A stretch of 64,000 bases of DNA from UMGS1279 sp045540715 (lineage in GTDB: Bacteria; Bacillota; Clostridia; Oscillospirales; Acutalibacteraceae): NCBI GenBank assembly GCA_045540715.1, contig JAZQHT010000004.1, positions 186,001-250,000 of the forward strand, read 5' to 3'. The first letter of the stretch is position 1; every line of letters starts with the position of its first letter. Below are positions 17,801 through 25,568 of the stretch, piece after piece. Position numbers and translations under genes: made by a program. The notes beneath the pieces were generated by a model. The model made no database searches and was not told the origin of the DNA. It saw only the letters and a list, made by a program, of their open reading frames with translations.

Positions 17801-17977
17801 AGTGTGCATATGAAAACCGCCAAAGCCCATTTCTTTCATACACTCAATTTCTTTGTTGAGTAAGCTTTGGTCTAGTTTTGTATTCCAAGCCCAGAAAGGT
17901 GTTGCCCTATATTCTGCGGTTGGGTTTTTAAATAAATCTTCAGAAATTGTTTTTGATAAGTTTTTTGGATATAACAT
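14867..17977 (-). CDS. GH106-like glycoside hydrolase (large)
   Basis: 1036 aa. The N-terminal half matches the Glyco_hydro_106 type: TPFWAWNTKLDQ, MGFGGFHMHTRVG, WLYDEDKWPSGYAGG and TGHVMEEPTLQRQ; the C-terminal half is beta-rich. GH106 members characterised so far are alpha-L-rhamnosidases; the substrate here is not proven. There is no signal peptide, so it should be cytoplasmic. RBS AAGGAG. It begins 21 nt after pyk, with no terminator between, so it is read as part of the asd-dapA-dapB-pyk transcript, an odd companion. A shorter relative lies at 27283-29385. Confidence 0.8.
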   Translation of the reverse strand: MLYPKNLSKTISEDLFKNPTAEYRATPFWAWNTKLDQSLLNKEIECMKEMGFGGFHMHTRVGMSTKYLSEEFMQFIKNCVEKAKEEEMLAWLYDEDKWPSGYAGGYVTKNKEFRKKHLLFTTTPYSENGEIGHKDGLIEDANAHAERTENGVLLNKYDVVLDKDGYIASYKVLTDGEEAQGTVWYAYMETAVDSAWFNNEAYVDTLSKSAIDEFIKITHEEYKKHVGDDFGGDIPAIFTDEPQFSTKETLNYATDKTDVYVPYTTDFEDTYKATYGESFLEKLPEVFFELKDKPSVTRYNFHDHIAERFVTAYADNVGAWCKQNGLMLTGHVMEEPTLQRQIRATGEAMRSYRSFSLPGVDMLQDYVELNTVKQAASATHQYGYPGVMSECYGVTNWDFDFRGHKLQGDWQAALGVSVRVPHLYWVAMGGEAKRDYPASIGHQSPWYKEYSYIEDHLARVTSVMTRGKADIKIGVIHPVESAWLHYGPKNQTKAILQDMDDRFEELTKLLLYNTLDFDFISESLLKNQYQETEKGFKVGKMEYDVVILPSLETIRLSTLNAVANFIKNGGKVIVMGKAPTLVDAKASKLPQKLLKKAIKIEWSKIELLNVLEENRDIEIKDLNGKNSKNLLYGLRKDGSGKNLFICHVKTTRNKDITEQEHYVIKIKGEYAPTELNTLTGEMAPIKCSYENGKTIIEWNCYTHSSLLLRLEDGRGVTVEEEKESEVISDLPVASRVEFSLSEPNVFMLDIAEWAIDVGEWQAKEEMLRIHDSAKLSLGYSLEGASGCQPWIYAGNEPKEEHILKLKFTINSDVMVTESFLALENLKNTEIEFNGKEVKATSCGKYVDVDIDKVKLPLIKRGENTLILTVKFGSLTTVENAFILGDFGVRAAGDSATIIDMPKTICFGNIVNQGLPFYGGNIIYHIPVTPDGTKKVLKLDRFASTTNAVYLNSNKLGIVALAPYTCDLGVIDSDATINLVAFGNRVNTFGALHNTDKMEDWYGSPLWRTKGNCFSYDYQLKESGILTTPRIISLKAE

Positions 17978-17998
17978 TATGCTACTCCTTAAAAATTT

Positions 17999-19420
17999 TT
18001 AAAATACTGTTTCAACACGTAAAAGGTTGGTTGTGCCTGCAACGTTTAAAGGCACACCTGCAGTAATAACAACTATGTCGCCTTTTTGAACCATATCAAT
18101 TTGTTTTGCGCAAGCAATAGCGTGCTTAAACAAATCTTCTGCGGTTGTTTGATATCTGGCAATTACGGGATAAACACCCCAAGAAAGTGCTAACTGATGA
18201 AATGTTTTGGTTTCGGGTGTTGCGGCAATAATTGCAATGTTAGGGCGGAATTTAGACATACGTCTTGCGGTACCGCCGTTTTTGGTAACGGCAATAATTG
18301 CTTTTGCTTTTAGGTCCATTGCAGCTTTACAACAGGCGTCGCAAACTGCGTTGGTTGTATCTTTAGTATCTACTTCATAGTGAATACCACTTGCAAGTTT
18401 CATTTCGAGTAGGTCTTTTTCGGCACGTGCTGCAATTTTAGCCATAACCTCAACCGCTTCAACAGGATATTTACCCACTGCACTTTCGCCTGATAGCATA
18501 ATTGCAGAAGTACCGTCGAATATTGCATTGGCAACGTCGGTAATTTCGGCACGGGTGGGGTTTGGTGAGTTGATCATAGATTCTAACATTTGGGTTGCAG
18601 TAATTACCATTTTACCCGACTGATAGCAACGCTTAATAAAACGCTTTTGAAGACCCGGTAAACGTTCATACTCAACTTCAACGCCCATATCTCCACGAGC
18701 AACCATTATACCGTCGCTGTGCTCTAAAATTTCATCAAAGTTTTCAACACCTTCGATATTTTCAATTTTAGAAATGATTTTTATACCCATACCGCCGTTA
18801 TATTCCAAGAATTTACGAAGTTCAATAACGTCTTCTTTTCTTCTTACAAAGCTTGCGGCAATAAAATCAACGTCTTCGTTTATACCGAATAAAATATCTG
18901 CTTTATCGGCTTCGCTTAAATATTCCATATCTAAGCTAACGTAAGGAACGTTTATGCTTTTATGATTAGAAATAACACCGCCGTTTTTAACAACACAGTG
19001 AATTTCGTTATTTAAAACGCTTTCAACCTCTAGTGTAATTTTACCGTCGTCAACTAAAATGCGGTTACCAACCTTTAATTGTCTTGGTAAATCAGCATAG
19101 GTAATGGCGCCTATGGTACTATCTCCTAAAATATCTTTGGTTGTAAGGGTAAAGTTTTCGCCTTCTTTTAAGGTGATTTTACCATCTTTAAAGTTTTTAA
19201 AACGAATTTCAGGGCCTTTAGTATCAAGTAATACTGCGGCAGGCATTTTTAATTTATCTCTAACGGATTTGAATAAATCCATATCTTTTTTGTGGCTTTC
19301 GTGGGTGCCGTGTGAAAAATTGAAACGCGCAACGTTCATACCCGCTTTTAGCATTTTCTCTAAAGTTACGGGATTGGTGGAGCTTGGTCCTAAAGTGCAA
19401 ATGATCTTGGTCTTTTTCAC
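17999..19420 (-). CDS. pyk: Pyruvate kinase
   Basis: 473 aa, the compact form without the extra C-terminal PEP-utiliser domain seen in Bacillus. It starts at GTG (19420) with AAGGA upstream: KKTKIICTLGPSS. Other signatures are the substrate/metal site KIENIEGVENFDEI, VARGDMGVEVEYERLP and MLSGESAVGKYP. It makes pyruvate and ATP from PEP. It closes the lysine-pathway run directly after dapB; pyruvate is the co-substrate of DapA, so the linkage may be functional. Confidence 0.98.
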   Translation of the reverse strand: MKKTKIICTLGPSSTNPVTLEKMLKAGMNVARFNFSHGTHESHKKDMDLFKSVRDKLKMPAAVLLDTKGPEIRFKNFKDGKITLKEGENFTLTTKDILGDSTIGAITYADLPRQLKVGNRILVDDGKITLEVESVLNNEIHCVVKNGGVISNHKSINVPYVSLDMEYLSEADKADILFGINEDVDFIAASFVRRKEDVIELRKFLEYNGGMGIKIISKIENIEGVENFDEILEHSDGIMVARGDMGVEVEYERLPGLQKRFIKRCYQSGKMVITATQMLESMINSPNPTRAEITDVANAIFDGTSAIMLSGESAVGKYPVEAVEVMAKIAARAEKDLLEMKLASGIHYEVDTKDTTNAVCDACCKAAMDLKAKAIIAVTKNGGTARRMSKFRPNIAIIAATPETKTFHQLALSWGVYPVIARYQTTAEDLFKHAIACAKQIDMVQKGDIVVITAGVPLNVAGTTNLLRVETVF

Positions 19421-19436
19421 GAGAAACTTCCTTTTG

Positions 19437-20189
19437 CTATTTATTGTTTACAAGATCGCCCATATTATAAAGTCCTTGGGGCTTGTCCGCTAAATATAGG
19501 GCGGCATTAACCGCACCTACTGCGAAAATATCTTTACTTCTTGCAGAGTGAGAAAGGGTTATAATTTCATCTCTACCGCAGAAAAGCACGTCGTGCTCCC
19601 CTACTATTGTGCCGCCGCGAACCGCGTGAATACCAATTTCATTTTCGGTTCTCTTTTGGCGTTTTGAGTGTCTATCATATTCGTAAACTAAGCTGTTGTT
19701 TTTAGCTTGGTTAATTCCTTCTGCAAGCATAACTGCAGTACCTGAAGGTGCATCAATCTTTTGGTTGTGATGCTTTTCAATAATTTCAATATCAAAGCCA
19801 TCTAACACAGCCGCTGCTTTTTTAGAAAGTTCTAAAAGCAGATTTACGCCAAGCGACATATTAAAGGAGAAAAATACCGGTATAATTTCTGCGGCTTTTT
19901 TGATATCTTCAATTTGTTCTGTGGAAAGACCGGTAGTTGCAATAACTGCTGCAATTTTATTTTTCTTTGCATAATCAATAACGCCTTTTAAGGCTGATGG
20001 ATGCGAAAAATCTATAATGCAATCTGCATCTACCGTAACTTTTGAAATATCAGAAAAAATAGGATAATCTGCTTTGCCCTCGCTAATATCAACACCACAA
20101 ACAATTTCACAATCGTTACGGTTTGCTACGATATTTGTTATTACCTTGCCCATTTTACCTAGGCAACCGCTTAAAATTATACGAAGCAT
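19437..20189 (-). CDS. dapB: 4-hydroxy-tetrahydrodipicolinate reductase
   Basis: 250 aa. It has an N-terminal Rossmann motif (IILSGCLGKMGKVI) and the catalytic/substrate loop EIIEKHHNQKIDAPSGTA. It reduces HTPA to tetrahydrodipicolinate in the lysine/diaminopimelate pathway. It follows dapA by 14 nt and precedes pyk. Tetrahydrodipicolinate feeds cell-wall DAP and, in spore formers, dipicolinate. Confidence 0.97.
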   Translation of the reverse strand: MLRIILSGCLGKMGKVITNIVANRNDCEIVCGVDISEGKADYPIFSDISKVTVDADCIIDFSHPSALKGVIDYAKKNKIAAVIATTGLSTEQIEDIKKAAEIIPVFFSFNMSLGVNLLLELSKKAAAVLDGFDIEIIEKHHNQKIDAPSGTAVMLAEGINQAKNNSLVYEYDRHSKRQKRTENEIGIHAVRGGTIVGEHDVLFCGRDEIITLSHSARSKDIFAVGAVNAALYLADKPQGLYNMGDLVNNK

Positions 20190-20203
20190 ATTTTTACCTT
20201 CTT

Positions 20204-21094
20204 TTATTTTAATAATTCTAATTCCTTTAAAGCATTAATTAGTTCTTGCTTTGTATTGTCTAACATAGGTACAAGCGGCATTCTTAATGGTCCGCAATTA
20301 TAACCTAACATATTCATTGCTTCTTTAACGGGTACGGGATTAACGTCGATAAACAAAGTGCGAATAAGTTCGGAATATTTGCTTGCTAATTTACTTGCTT
20401 CTTCTTTATCGCCTTCTAAATATTTAGCAACAATTAGGTGTGTATCATTTGGAACAATGTTTGATAAAACAGAAATAACACCCTTACCACCTAATGAAAC
20501 GATATCAATAATTTGGTCGTCGTTACCGGAATATACCCATAAATCATCGCCGCAAAGTTCAATAGTCTTTTTAACCGATTCAATATCGCCATTTGCTTCT
20601 TTTGTGGCAACAATGTTTTTGTGAGCCGATAATGCCTTATATGTTTCAGGTTTAATGTTTACGCCTGTACGTGAAGGCACGTTATATAAAATGATAGGTT
20701 TATTAACTCTATCGGCAATATAGGTATAGTGAGCAACAAGACCGTGTTGTGATGTTTTATTGTAATATGGTGTAACCATTAAAAATGCATCAACACCAAC
20801 CTTATCAGCATCGTTACAAAGTTTTACAGCATAATTAGTATCGTTACTGCCAGTACCTGCAATTATAGGTACGCGTTTATTTGCCGCTTTTACTGCAACC
20901 TCTAAAACCTTAACGTGTTCGTCGTGGTCTAATGTTGAACTTTCGCCTGTTGTGCCGCAAATTACTAAAGCATCAATACCTTTGTTAATTTGTTCTTCAA
21001 CTAATTCTTCTAAAGCGCTGTAATTTACAGAGCCGTCTTGATTCATAGGGGTAACAAGTGCGGTAGCCGCACCTTCGAATATAAGCTTTTTCAT
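20204..21094 (-). CDS. dapA: 4-hydroxy-tetrahydrodipicolinate synthase
   Basis: 296 aa TIM barrel. The pyruvate-binding motif is CGTTGESSTLDHDEH; the Schiff-base lysine is in IVATKEANGD; YNVPSRTGVNI carries the Tyr/Arg region. It condenses pyruvate with aspartate semialdehyde, the product of the gene just upstream. RBS AAGGAG; 36 nt after asd. Confidence 0.97.
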   Translation of the reverse strand: MKKLIFEGAATALVTPMNQDGSVNYSALEELVEEQINKGIDALVICGTTGESSTLDHDEHVKVLEVAVKAANKRVPIIAGTGSNDTNYAVKLCNDADKVGVDAFLMVTPYYNKTSQHGLVAHYTYIADRVNKPIILYNVPSRTGVNIKPETYKALSAHKNIVATKEANGDIESVKKTIELCGDDLWVYSGNDDQIIDIVSLGGKGVISVLSNIVPNDTHLIVAKYLEGDKEEASKLASKYSELIRTLFIDVNPVPVKEAMNMLGYNCGPLRMPLVPMLDNTKQELINALKELELLK

Positions 21095-21130
21095 AAATTT
21101 AGCTCCTTATATGACAAAATAGTTTTTTAT

Positions 21131-22213
21131 TTAGTCCATATAACCTTCTGCTGCAAGAAGTTCTGCCATTAAAACAGCACCACCTGCTGCGCCGCGAAGG
21201 GTATTGTGAGAAAGACAAACAAATTTATAATCGTATTGTGTATCTTCACGAAGTCTTCCAACAGAAACTGCCATACCGCCTTCTAAATCTCTGCAAAGTT
21301 TTGCTTGAGGCATATCGTTTTCTGTGAAGTAATGTAAGAATTGCTTTGGTGCGTGTGGAAGTTCAAGTTCTTGAGGTCTTCCTTTGAAGTTTTGCCAGAT
21401 ATCTAAAATTTCTTCTTTTGTGGGTTTATTTTTAAATCTTACAAAAACTGCCGCTGTGTGACCATCAGATACCGGAACGCGTAAGCATTGAGCGGTAAAG
21501 TTTGGTTTTGTAGCCTTTACAATTTCGTCACCTTCAATTTTGCCCCAAATTTTAAGTGGTTCTTGTTCGCTCTTTTCTTCTTCGCCACCGATATAGGGGT
21601 TTACGTTATCGATCATTTCGGGCCAACGTTCAAAGGTTTTACCTGCGCCTGAAATTGCTTGATAAGTGCAAACTAAAACGTCTTCAACACCAAACTTTTC
21701 ATCTAATGGGAAAAGAGCAGGAACGTAGCTTTGTAAAGAGCAGTTAGATTTAACAGCAATAAAGCCTTTTTTAGTGCCTAAACGTTTGCGTTGTGCTTCA
21801 ATGATTTTTGCGTGTTCCGGGTTAAGCTCGGGAACAATCATTGGAACGTCAGGGGTGTGGCGGTTTGCGCTATTGTTTGAAATAACAGGACATTCATGTT
21901 TTGCATAAAGCTCTTCTAAAGCTTTAATTTCGTCCTTTTTCATATCAACTGCGCAAAAAACAAAATCAACTTCACTCACGATTTCTTCAATATCATCAGT
22001 TGCGTTTTTAATAACTAAATCTTTTAAGTTTTCAGGAATTGGCTGTGTCATAGCCCAACGGCCGCTAACTGCATCTTCATATTTTTTGCCTGCAGTTCTA
22101 GCTGACGCTGCTAAAACCTTAACTTTAAACCATGGATGATCGTGTAATAATAACGCAAAGCGTTGACCAACCATACCTGTTGCACCAATAATACCTACAT
22201 TATAAGACTTCAT
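21131..22213 (-). CDS. asd: Aspartate-semialdehyde dehydrogenase, archaeal/fungal type
   Basis: 360 aa from ATG 22213 (RBS AAAGG); an upstream TTG at 22222 is less likely. The N-terminal NADP motif is GIIGATGMVGQRFA, and the active-site Cys lies in VKSNCSLQS. RVPVSDGHTAAVFV is typical of the longer archaeal/fungal form rather than the usual bacterial Asd. It forms L-aspartate 4-semialdehyde for lysine, threonine and methionine. First gene of the operon behind a near-consensus promoter. Confidence 0.95.
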   Translation of the reverse strand: MKSYNVGIIGATGMVGQRFALLLHDHPWFKVKVLAASARTAGKKYEDAVSGRWAMTQPIPENLKDLVIKNATDDIEEIVSEVDFVFCAVDMKKDEIKALEELYAKHECPVISNNSANRHTPDVPMIVPELNPEHAKIIEAQRKRLGTKKGFIAVKSNCSLQSYVPALFPLDEKFGVEDVLVCTYQAISGAGKTFERWPEMIDNVNPYIGGEEEKSEQEPLKIWGKIEGDEIVKATKPNFTAQCLRVPVSDGHTAAVFVRFKNKPTKEEILDIWQNFKGRPQELELPHAPKQFLHYFTENDMPQAKLCRDLEGGMAVSVGRLREDTQYDYKFVCLSHNTLRGAAGGAVLMAELLAAEGYMD

Positions 22214-22251
22214 AAATATCAACCTTTTTCTAAAAAATACTTGCGGTAAAT

Positions 22252-22278
22252 GATATTTTACAATATAATAAAAATATC
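22252..22278 (-). promoter_or_regulatory. Hairpin in the asd leader
   Basis: GATATTTT (22252-22259) and AAAATATC (22271-22278) form a perfect 8-bp stem in the roughly 90-nt asd leader. It is AT-only and lacks features of a lysine riboswitch or T-box, which would not fit in this length. Confidence 0.35.
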
Positions 22279-22308
22279 GTTAAACAACATTACTGCATTA
22301 TATATAAT

Positions 22309-22337
22309 ATAATAGCAAAATTACAAGTGTTTGTCAA
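22309..22337 (-). promoter_or_regulatory. Near-consensus sigma-A promoter of asd-dapA-dapB-pyk
   Basis: Minus strand -35 TTGACA (22337-22332), exact 17-nt spacer, -10 TATTAT (22314-22309). It lies in the divergent asd/queA region. Confidence 0.88.
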
Positions 22338-22391
22338 ATATATAATATTCTAAATTTTGATATATTGTTAATGAATTTTTAGGTGATTTTT

Positions 22392-23414
22392 ATGCAAAAA
22401 AGCGACTTTTATTTTGATTTACCGCCTGAGCTTATTGCTCAAACTCCAATAACACCCAGAACCGCATCTAGACTACTATATTTAAACAAGGATTCGGGAG
22501 AAACAAGCCATCACACTTTTACAGATATAAAGAACTATTTGAAAAAGGGTGATTTATTAATACTTAACGACACAAAGGTTTTACCCGCACGTATTTTTGG
22601 CACACGCAAAGACACGGGTGCAGTGGTTGAATTTGTGTTGCTTAAACGCTTAAACGATAATGACTGGGAGTGCATTGCAGGGCCCGGCAAAAAAGCAAAA
22701 GAAAATCACGAATTTACCTTTACTGAAACATTTAACGCAACCGTTATTAAGGTTTTAGATAACGGCAACCGCATTTTAAGATTTGAATATGAAGGCGAAT
22801 TTTATAGTGAACTTGACAAGGTTGGCAAAATGCCCCTTCCCCCTTATATTACTGAAGAACTAAAAGATAAAAACCGCTATCAAACGGTTTATGCTAAAGA
22901 ATTAGGTTCTGCAGCAGCCCCTACTGCTGGGCTACATTTTACTAACGAATTTTTAAATGAATTAAAGACACAAGGAATTGAAATTGGTTACGTAACCTTA
23001 CACGTGGGACTTGGCACTTTTAGACCTGTTAAGGTTGATAATATTTTAGAACACACAATGCATAGTGAACACTATATTATTTCTGAAGAAACGGCAAAAT
23101 TAATTAATAAGGCCAAAGAAGAAGGCCGCAGAATAATTTGCGTAGGTACCACTTCTTGCAGAACCATTGAAAGTGCGGCAGATGATAACGGCTTTGTAAC
23201 ACCAGGTGAAAAAGACACTAGTATTTTTATTTACCCGGGTTACAAGTTTAAGTGTTTAAACGGACTTATTACTAACTTCCATTTACCCGAAAGCACACTA
23301 ATAATGCTGGTTTCTGCCCTTGCAGGACGCGAAAACGTGCTTAACGCATATAACGAAGCCATTAAAGAAAAATACAGATTTTTTAGTTTTGGAGATGCGA
23401 TGCTTATAGTATAA
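22392..23414 (+). CDS. queA: S-adenosylmethionine:tRNA ribosyltransferase-isomerase
   Basis: 340 aa from ATG 22392, with AGGTGA 5 nt upstream; the GTG at 22383 is part of that ribosome-binding site. Family motifs: FDLPPELIAQTP, LILNDTKVLPAR, AAPTAGLHFT, HVGLGTFRPV and ITNFHLPESTLIMLV. It adds the epoxycyclopentanediol group to preQ1 at position 34 of tRNA (queuosine pathway). It is followed by tgt, which performs the previous step, so the pair works in one pathway. Confidence 0.97.
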   Translation: MQKSDFYFDLPPELIAQTPITPRTASRLLYLNKDSGETSHHTFTDIKNYLKKGDLLILNDTKVLPARIFGTRKDTGAVVEFVLLKRLNDNDWECIAGPGKKAKENHEFTFTETFNATVIKVLDNGNRILRFEYEGEFYSELDKVGKMPLPPYITEELKDKNRYQTVYAKELGSAAAPTAGLHFTNEFLNELKTQGIEIGYVTLHVGLGTFRPVKVDNILEHTMHSEHYIISEETAKLINKAKEEGRRIICVGTTSCRTIESAADDNGFVTPGEKDTSIFIYPGYKFKCLNGLITNFHLPESTLIMLVSALAGRENVLNAYNEAIKEKYRFFSFGDAMLIV

Positions 23415-23500
23415 AGGACGCTGTCCTTTATACAGTGAAGAGTGAAAAGTGAAGAGGTAAGGTGTCGGCAAAGCCGACGGATTATAAAAATTTCTTTTCA
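23409..23500 (+). repeat. Intergenic hairpin-rich element between queA and tgt
   Basis: It starts with a perfect 11-bp inverted repeat (GTATAAAGGAC / GTCCTTTATAC, 3-nt loop) that swallows the queA stop, continues with a GTGAA-GAGTGAAAA-GTGAAGAG purine repeat, and ends with GTCGGC-AAA-GCCGAC (23464-23478). Composition differs from the flanking spacers and there is no open frame. It resembles small dispersed intergenic elements of gut Firmicutes; only one copy is in this window, so the repeat call is inference. Confidence 0.45.
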
Positions 23501-23603
23501 CATATCCCATAAACTTCAATGACGCGATGTTAATCTTGTAAAAAGAAAATTAACCGGTAATAAGTAAGAGGTAATATTTTTAAAAAACAAAGGAATTTAA
23601 GAT

Positions 23604-24734
23604 ATGTATAAACTATTAAAGCAAGAAGGAAATGCTCGCAGAGGCGAATTTACAACGGTACACGGCACAGTGCAAACCCCTGCATTTATGAACGTTGCAA
23701 CCGCCGCCGCAATAAAGGGCGGACTTTCTGCGCACGACCTAAAAGATATTAGATGCCAGGTAATGCTTTGCAACACCTATCATTTGCACATAAGACCTAA
23801 TGATAAGGTTGTAAAACAGCTTGGCGGTTTGCATAAAATGACCGGTTGGGATGGCCCCATTTTAACCGACAGTGGCGGTTTTCAGGTCTTTTCCCTATCG
23901 TCTTTAAGACAAATTAGTGAAGAAGGGGTAACCTTCGCATCCCACGTTGACGGTAAACGTATTTTTATGGGCCCTGAAGAAAGTATGCAAATACAATCTA
24001 ACCTAGGTTCTACAATTGCTATGGCTTTTGACGAGTGTGTTGAAAACCCTGCAGCCTATAATTATTCTAAAGAATCGTGTGCAAGAACAACTCGTTGGTT
24101 AAAGCGTTGCAACACCGAAATGAAGCGCCTTAATTCTTTAGATGAAACCATTAATAAAAATCAGCTTTTATTTGGTATTGGACAAGGCTGTACCTATAAA
24201 GATTTAAGAATTAACCACATGAAAGAGATTGTAGATTTAGATCTTGACGGTTATGCTATTGGCGGACTTGCAGTTGGCGAAGAAGCACCCGTTATGTACG
24301 AAATGATTGAAGCAGTTGAACCTTATATGCCAAAAAATAAGCCCCGTTATTTAATGGGTGTTGGCACACCCGTTAATATTTTAGAAGGGGTTGACAGAGG
24401 TGTTGATTTATTCGACTGCGTAATGCCAAGCCGAAACGCTAGACACGGCCACCTATTTACTAGTATGGGCATTATTAATATTCAAAACCAAAAGTACGAA
24501 ACCGATTTAAGCCCTATTGATTTAAACTGCGACTGCCCTGTTTGCCGCACCTATTCTAAAGGTTATATTAGACACCTTTTAAAATCTAAAGAAATGCTTG
24601 GCCAACGTTTACTTGTTATGCACAACCTTTATTTTTACAACAACCTTATGGAGAAAATTCGTTATCATTTAGATAACGGCACCTTTAAGGAGTGGAAGGA
24701 AAAACAGGTTGAAATTTTGGGCAAACGCATTTAA
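23604..24734 (+). CDS. tgt: tRNA-guanine transglycosylase
   Basis: 376 aa, normal length. Motifs: TPAFMNVATAAAIKGG, DSGGFQVFSL with the catalytic Asp region, GGLAVGE (usually GGLSVGE) and the zinc site CDCPVCRTYSKGYIRHL. It swaps guanine 34 for preQ1 in tRNAs reading NAY codons. It lies 189 nt after queA; the spacer holds a repeat-like element but no obvious promoter, and AAAGGA precedes the ATG. Confidence 0.98.
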   Translation: MYKLLKQEGNARRGEFTTVHGTVQTPAFMNVATAAAIKGGLSAHDLKDIRCQVMLCNTYHLHIRPNDKVVKQLGGLHKMTGWDGPILTDSGGFQVFSLSSLRQISEEGVTFASHVDGKRIFMGPEESMQIQSNLGSTIAMAFDECVENPAAYNYSKESCARTTRWLKRCNTEMKRLNSLDETINKNQLLFGIGQGCTYKDLRINHMKEIVDLDLDGYAIGGLAVGEEAPVMYEMIEAVEPYMPKNKPRYLMGVGTPVNILEGVDRGVDLFDCVMPSRNARHGHLFTSMGIINIQNQKYETDLSPIDLNCDCPVCRTYSKGYIRHLLKSKEMLGQRLLVMHNLYFYNNLMEKIRYHLDNGTFKEWKEKQVEILGKRI

Positions 24735-24737
24735 CAC

Positions 24738-24766
24738 TTGCAAAAACAAAAAAAGTAATATATAAT
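24738..24766 (+). promoter_or_regulatory. Sigma-A promoter of yajC
   Basis: -35 TTGCAA (24738-24743), 17-nt spacer, -10 TATAAT (24761-24766), 36 nt before the yajC ATG. An AAGTAAT/ATTACTT inverted repeat straddles the -10. Confidence 0.8.
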
Positions 24767-24802
24767 TACTTGGTAATATAAATTTTAAGGAGAATTCTTT
24801 TT

Positions 24803-25084
24803 ATGAACTGGATGTCAATTATTATGCTTGTTGTAATGATTGCGGTTTTCTATTTCTTTATTATGAGACCTCAAAAGAAAAAACAACAAGAAGAAGAAAA
24901 AATGCGCAACAACCTACAAATCGGCGATGAAATTTTAACCATCGGCGGTATTTATGGTAAAATTGTTTCTTTAAAAGAAGACAGTTTTGTTATTGAATCT
25001 TTAGTTGATAAATCTAAATTAAAGTTTGCTCGTTGGGCAATTCAACAAAACCTAACTGTTCACGACGAAGAAGAGAAAAAATAA
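24803..25084 (+). CDS. yajC: Preprotein translocase accessory subunit YajC
   Basis: 93 aa. One N-terminal membrane span (about 5-20) is followed by FIMRPQKKKQQEEE and the small domain LQIGDEILTIGGIYGKIV, the standard YajC layout. It associates with SecDF in other bacteria. It has its own promoter; tgt-yajC is a common gene order. AAGGAG precedes the ATG. Confidence 0.95.
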   Translation: MNWMSIIMLVVMIAVFYFFIMRPQKKKQQEEEKMRNNLQIGDEILTIGGIYGKIVSLKEDSFVIESLVDKSKLKFARWAIQQNLTVHDEEEKK

Positions 25085-25095
25085 GAATAAAATCA

Positions 25096-25135
25096 AAAAC
25101 CTCCGCATAGTTTTCTATGGGAGGTTTTTATTTTG
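25096..25135 (+). terminator. Intrinsic terminator of yajC, overlapping the next gene's RBS
   Basis: AAAACCTCC (25096-25104) pairs with GGAGGTTTT (25120-25128); the inner CATAG-TTTT-CTATG also pairs; a T-rich tail follows. The 3' arm contains GGAGG, placed 8 nt before the TTG start at 25133, so the hairpin can also hide that ribosome-binding site. Confidence 0.85.
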
Positions 25136-25534
25136 GAAAATAAAAAGTTTTTTAATAACGAAATGATAAAATCTTTAATTATAGGCGTAATTTTAGGTAC
25201 GGCTATAATTTCTATTTTGCTTGTTTTATCCGCTTTACTACTGTCTTTGGGTGTTTTGCCAATAACGGCCGCCAGCATTTGTTCTACCCTTTCTTTAAGC
25301 ATAGGCGCTTTATTATCAGGTATTTTTACTTTAAAAAAATTAAAGAAAAACGGTCTTGTAACGGGTCTTATTTTAGGTGGTGCACTGTTTTTAATTTTTA
25401 CTTGTCTTTCTTTAATTGCAACCCTTTCTGCCCCCACCCTTTTAACACTTTTAAAAGGCGTAATAACTATGATTTCTGCTTCTCTTGGCGGAATTATTGG
25501 TGTAAACCTAGCGGCAAAAAGAAAAATTATATAA
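25133..25534 (+). CDS. TIGR04086 family membrane protein
   Basis: 133 aa with four hydrophobic segments (about 13-40, 43-65, 73-97, 103-125), matching the TIGR04086 family often found next to yajC in Clostridia. Function unknown. The TTG start at 25133 is chosen because GGAGG lies 8 nt upstream; an ATG ten codons in (ATGATAAAA) has no good RBS. The gene begins inside the yajC terminator, so expression should depend on readthrough. Confidence 0.8.
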   Translation: MENKKFFNNEMIKSLIIGVILGTAIISILLVLSALLLSLGVLPITAASICSTLSLSIGALLSGIFTLKKLKKNGLVTGLILGGALFLIFTCLSLIATLSAPTLLTLLKGVITMISASLGGIIGVNLAAKRKII

Positions 25535-25535
25535 T

Positions 25536-25568
25536 AAAAACAGAGTGGCAAAACCACTCTGTTTTTTT
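25536..25568. terminator. Bidirectional terminator between convergent genes
   Basis: AAAAACAGAGTGG pairs with CCACTCTGTTTTT around a 5-nt CAAAA loop. T-runs exist on both strands, so it ends both the plus-strand TIGR04086 gene and the minus-strand glycosidase operon. Confidence 0.88.

Noticed and set aside
22223..22302. Lysine riboswitch or T-box before asd
   Set aside because: The leader is only about 90 nt, AT-rich, with one simple hairpin; both elements are larger and more complex.
24756..24771. AAGTAAT/ATTACTT palindrome over the yajC -10 as an operator
   Set aside because: AT-only and built around TATAAT; such symmetry is expected by chance in this composition.
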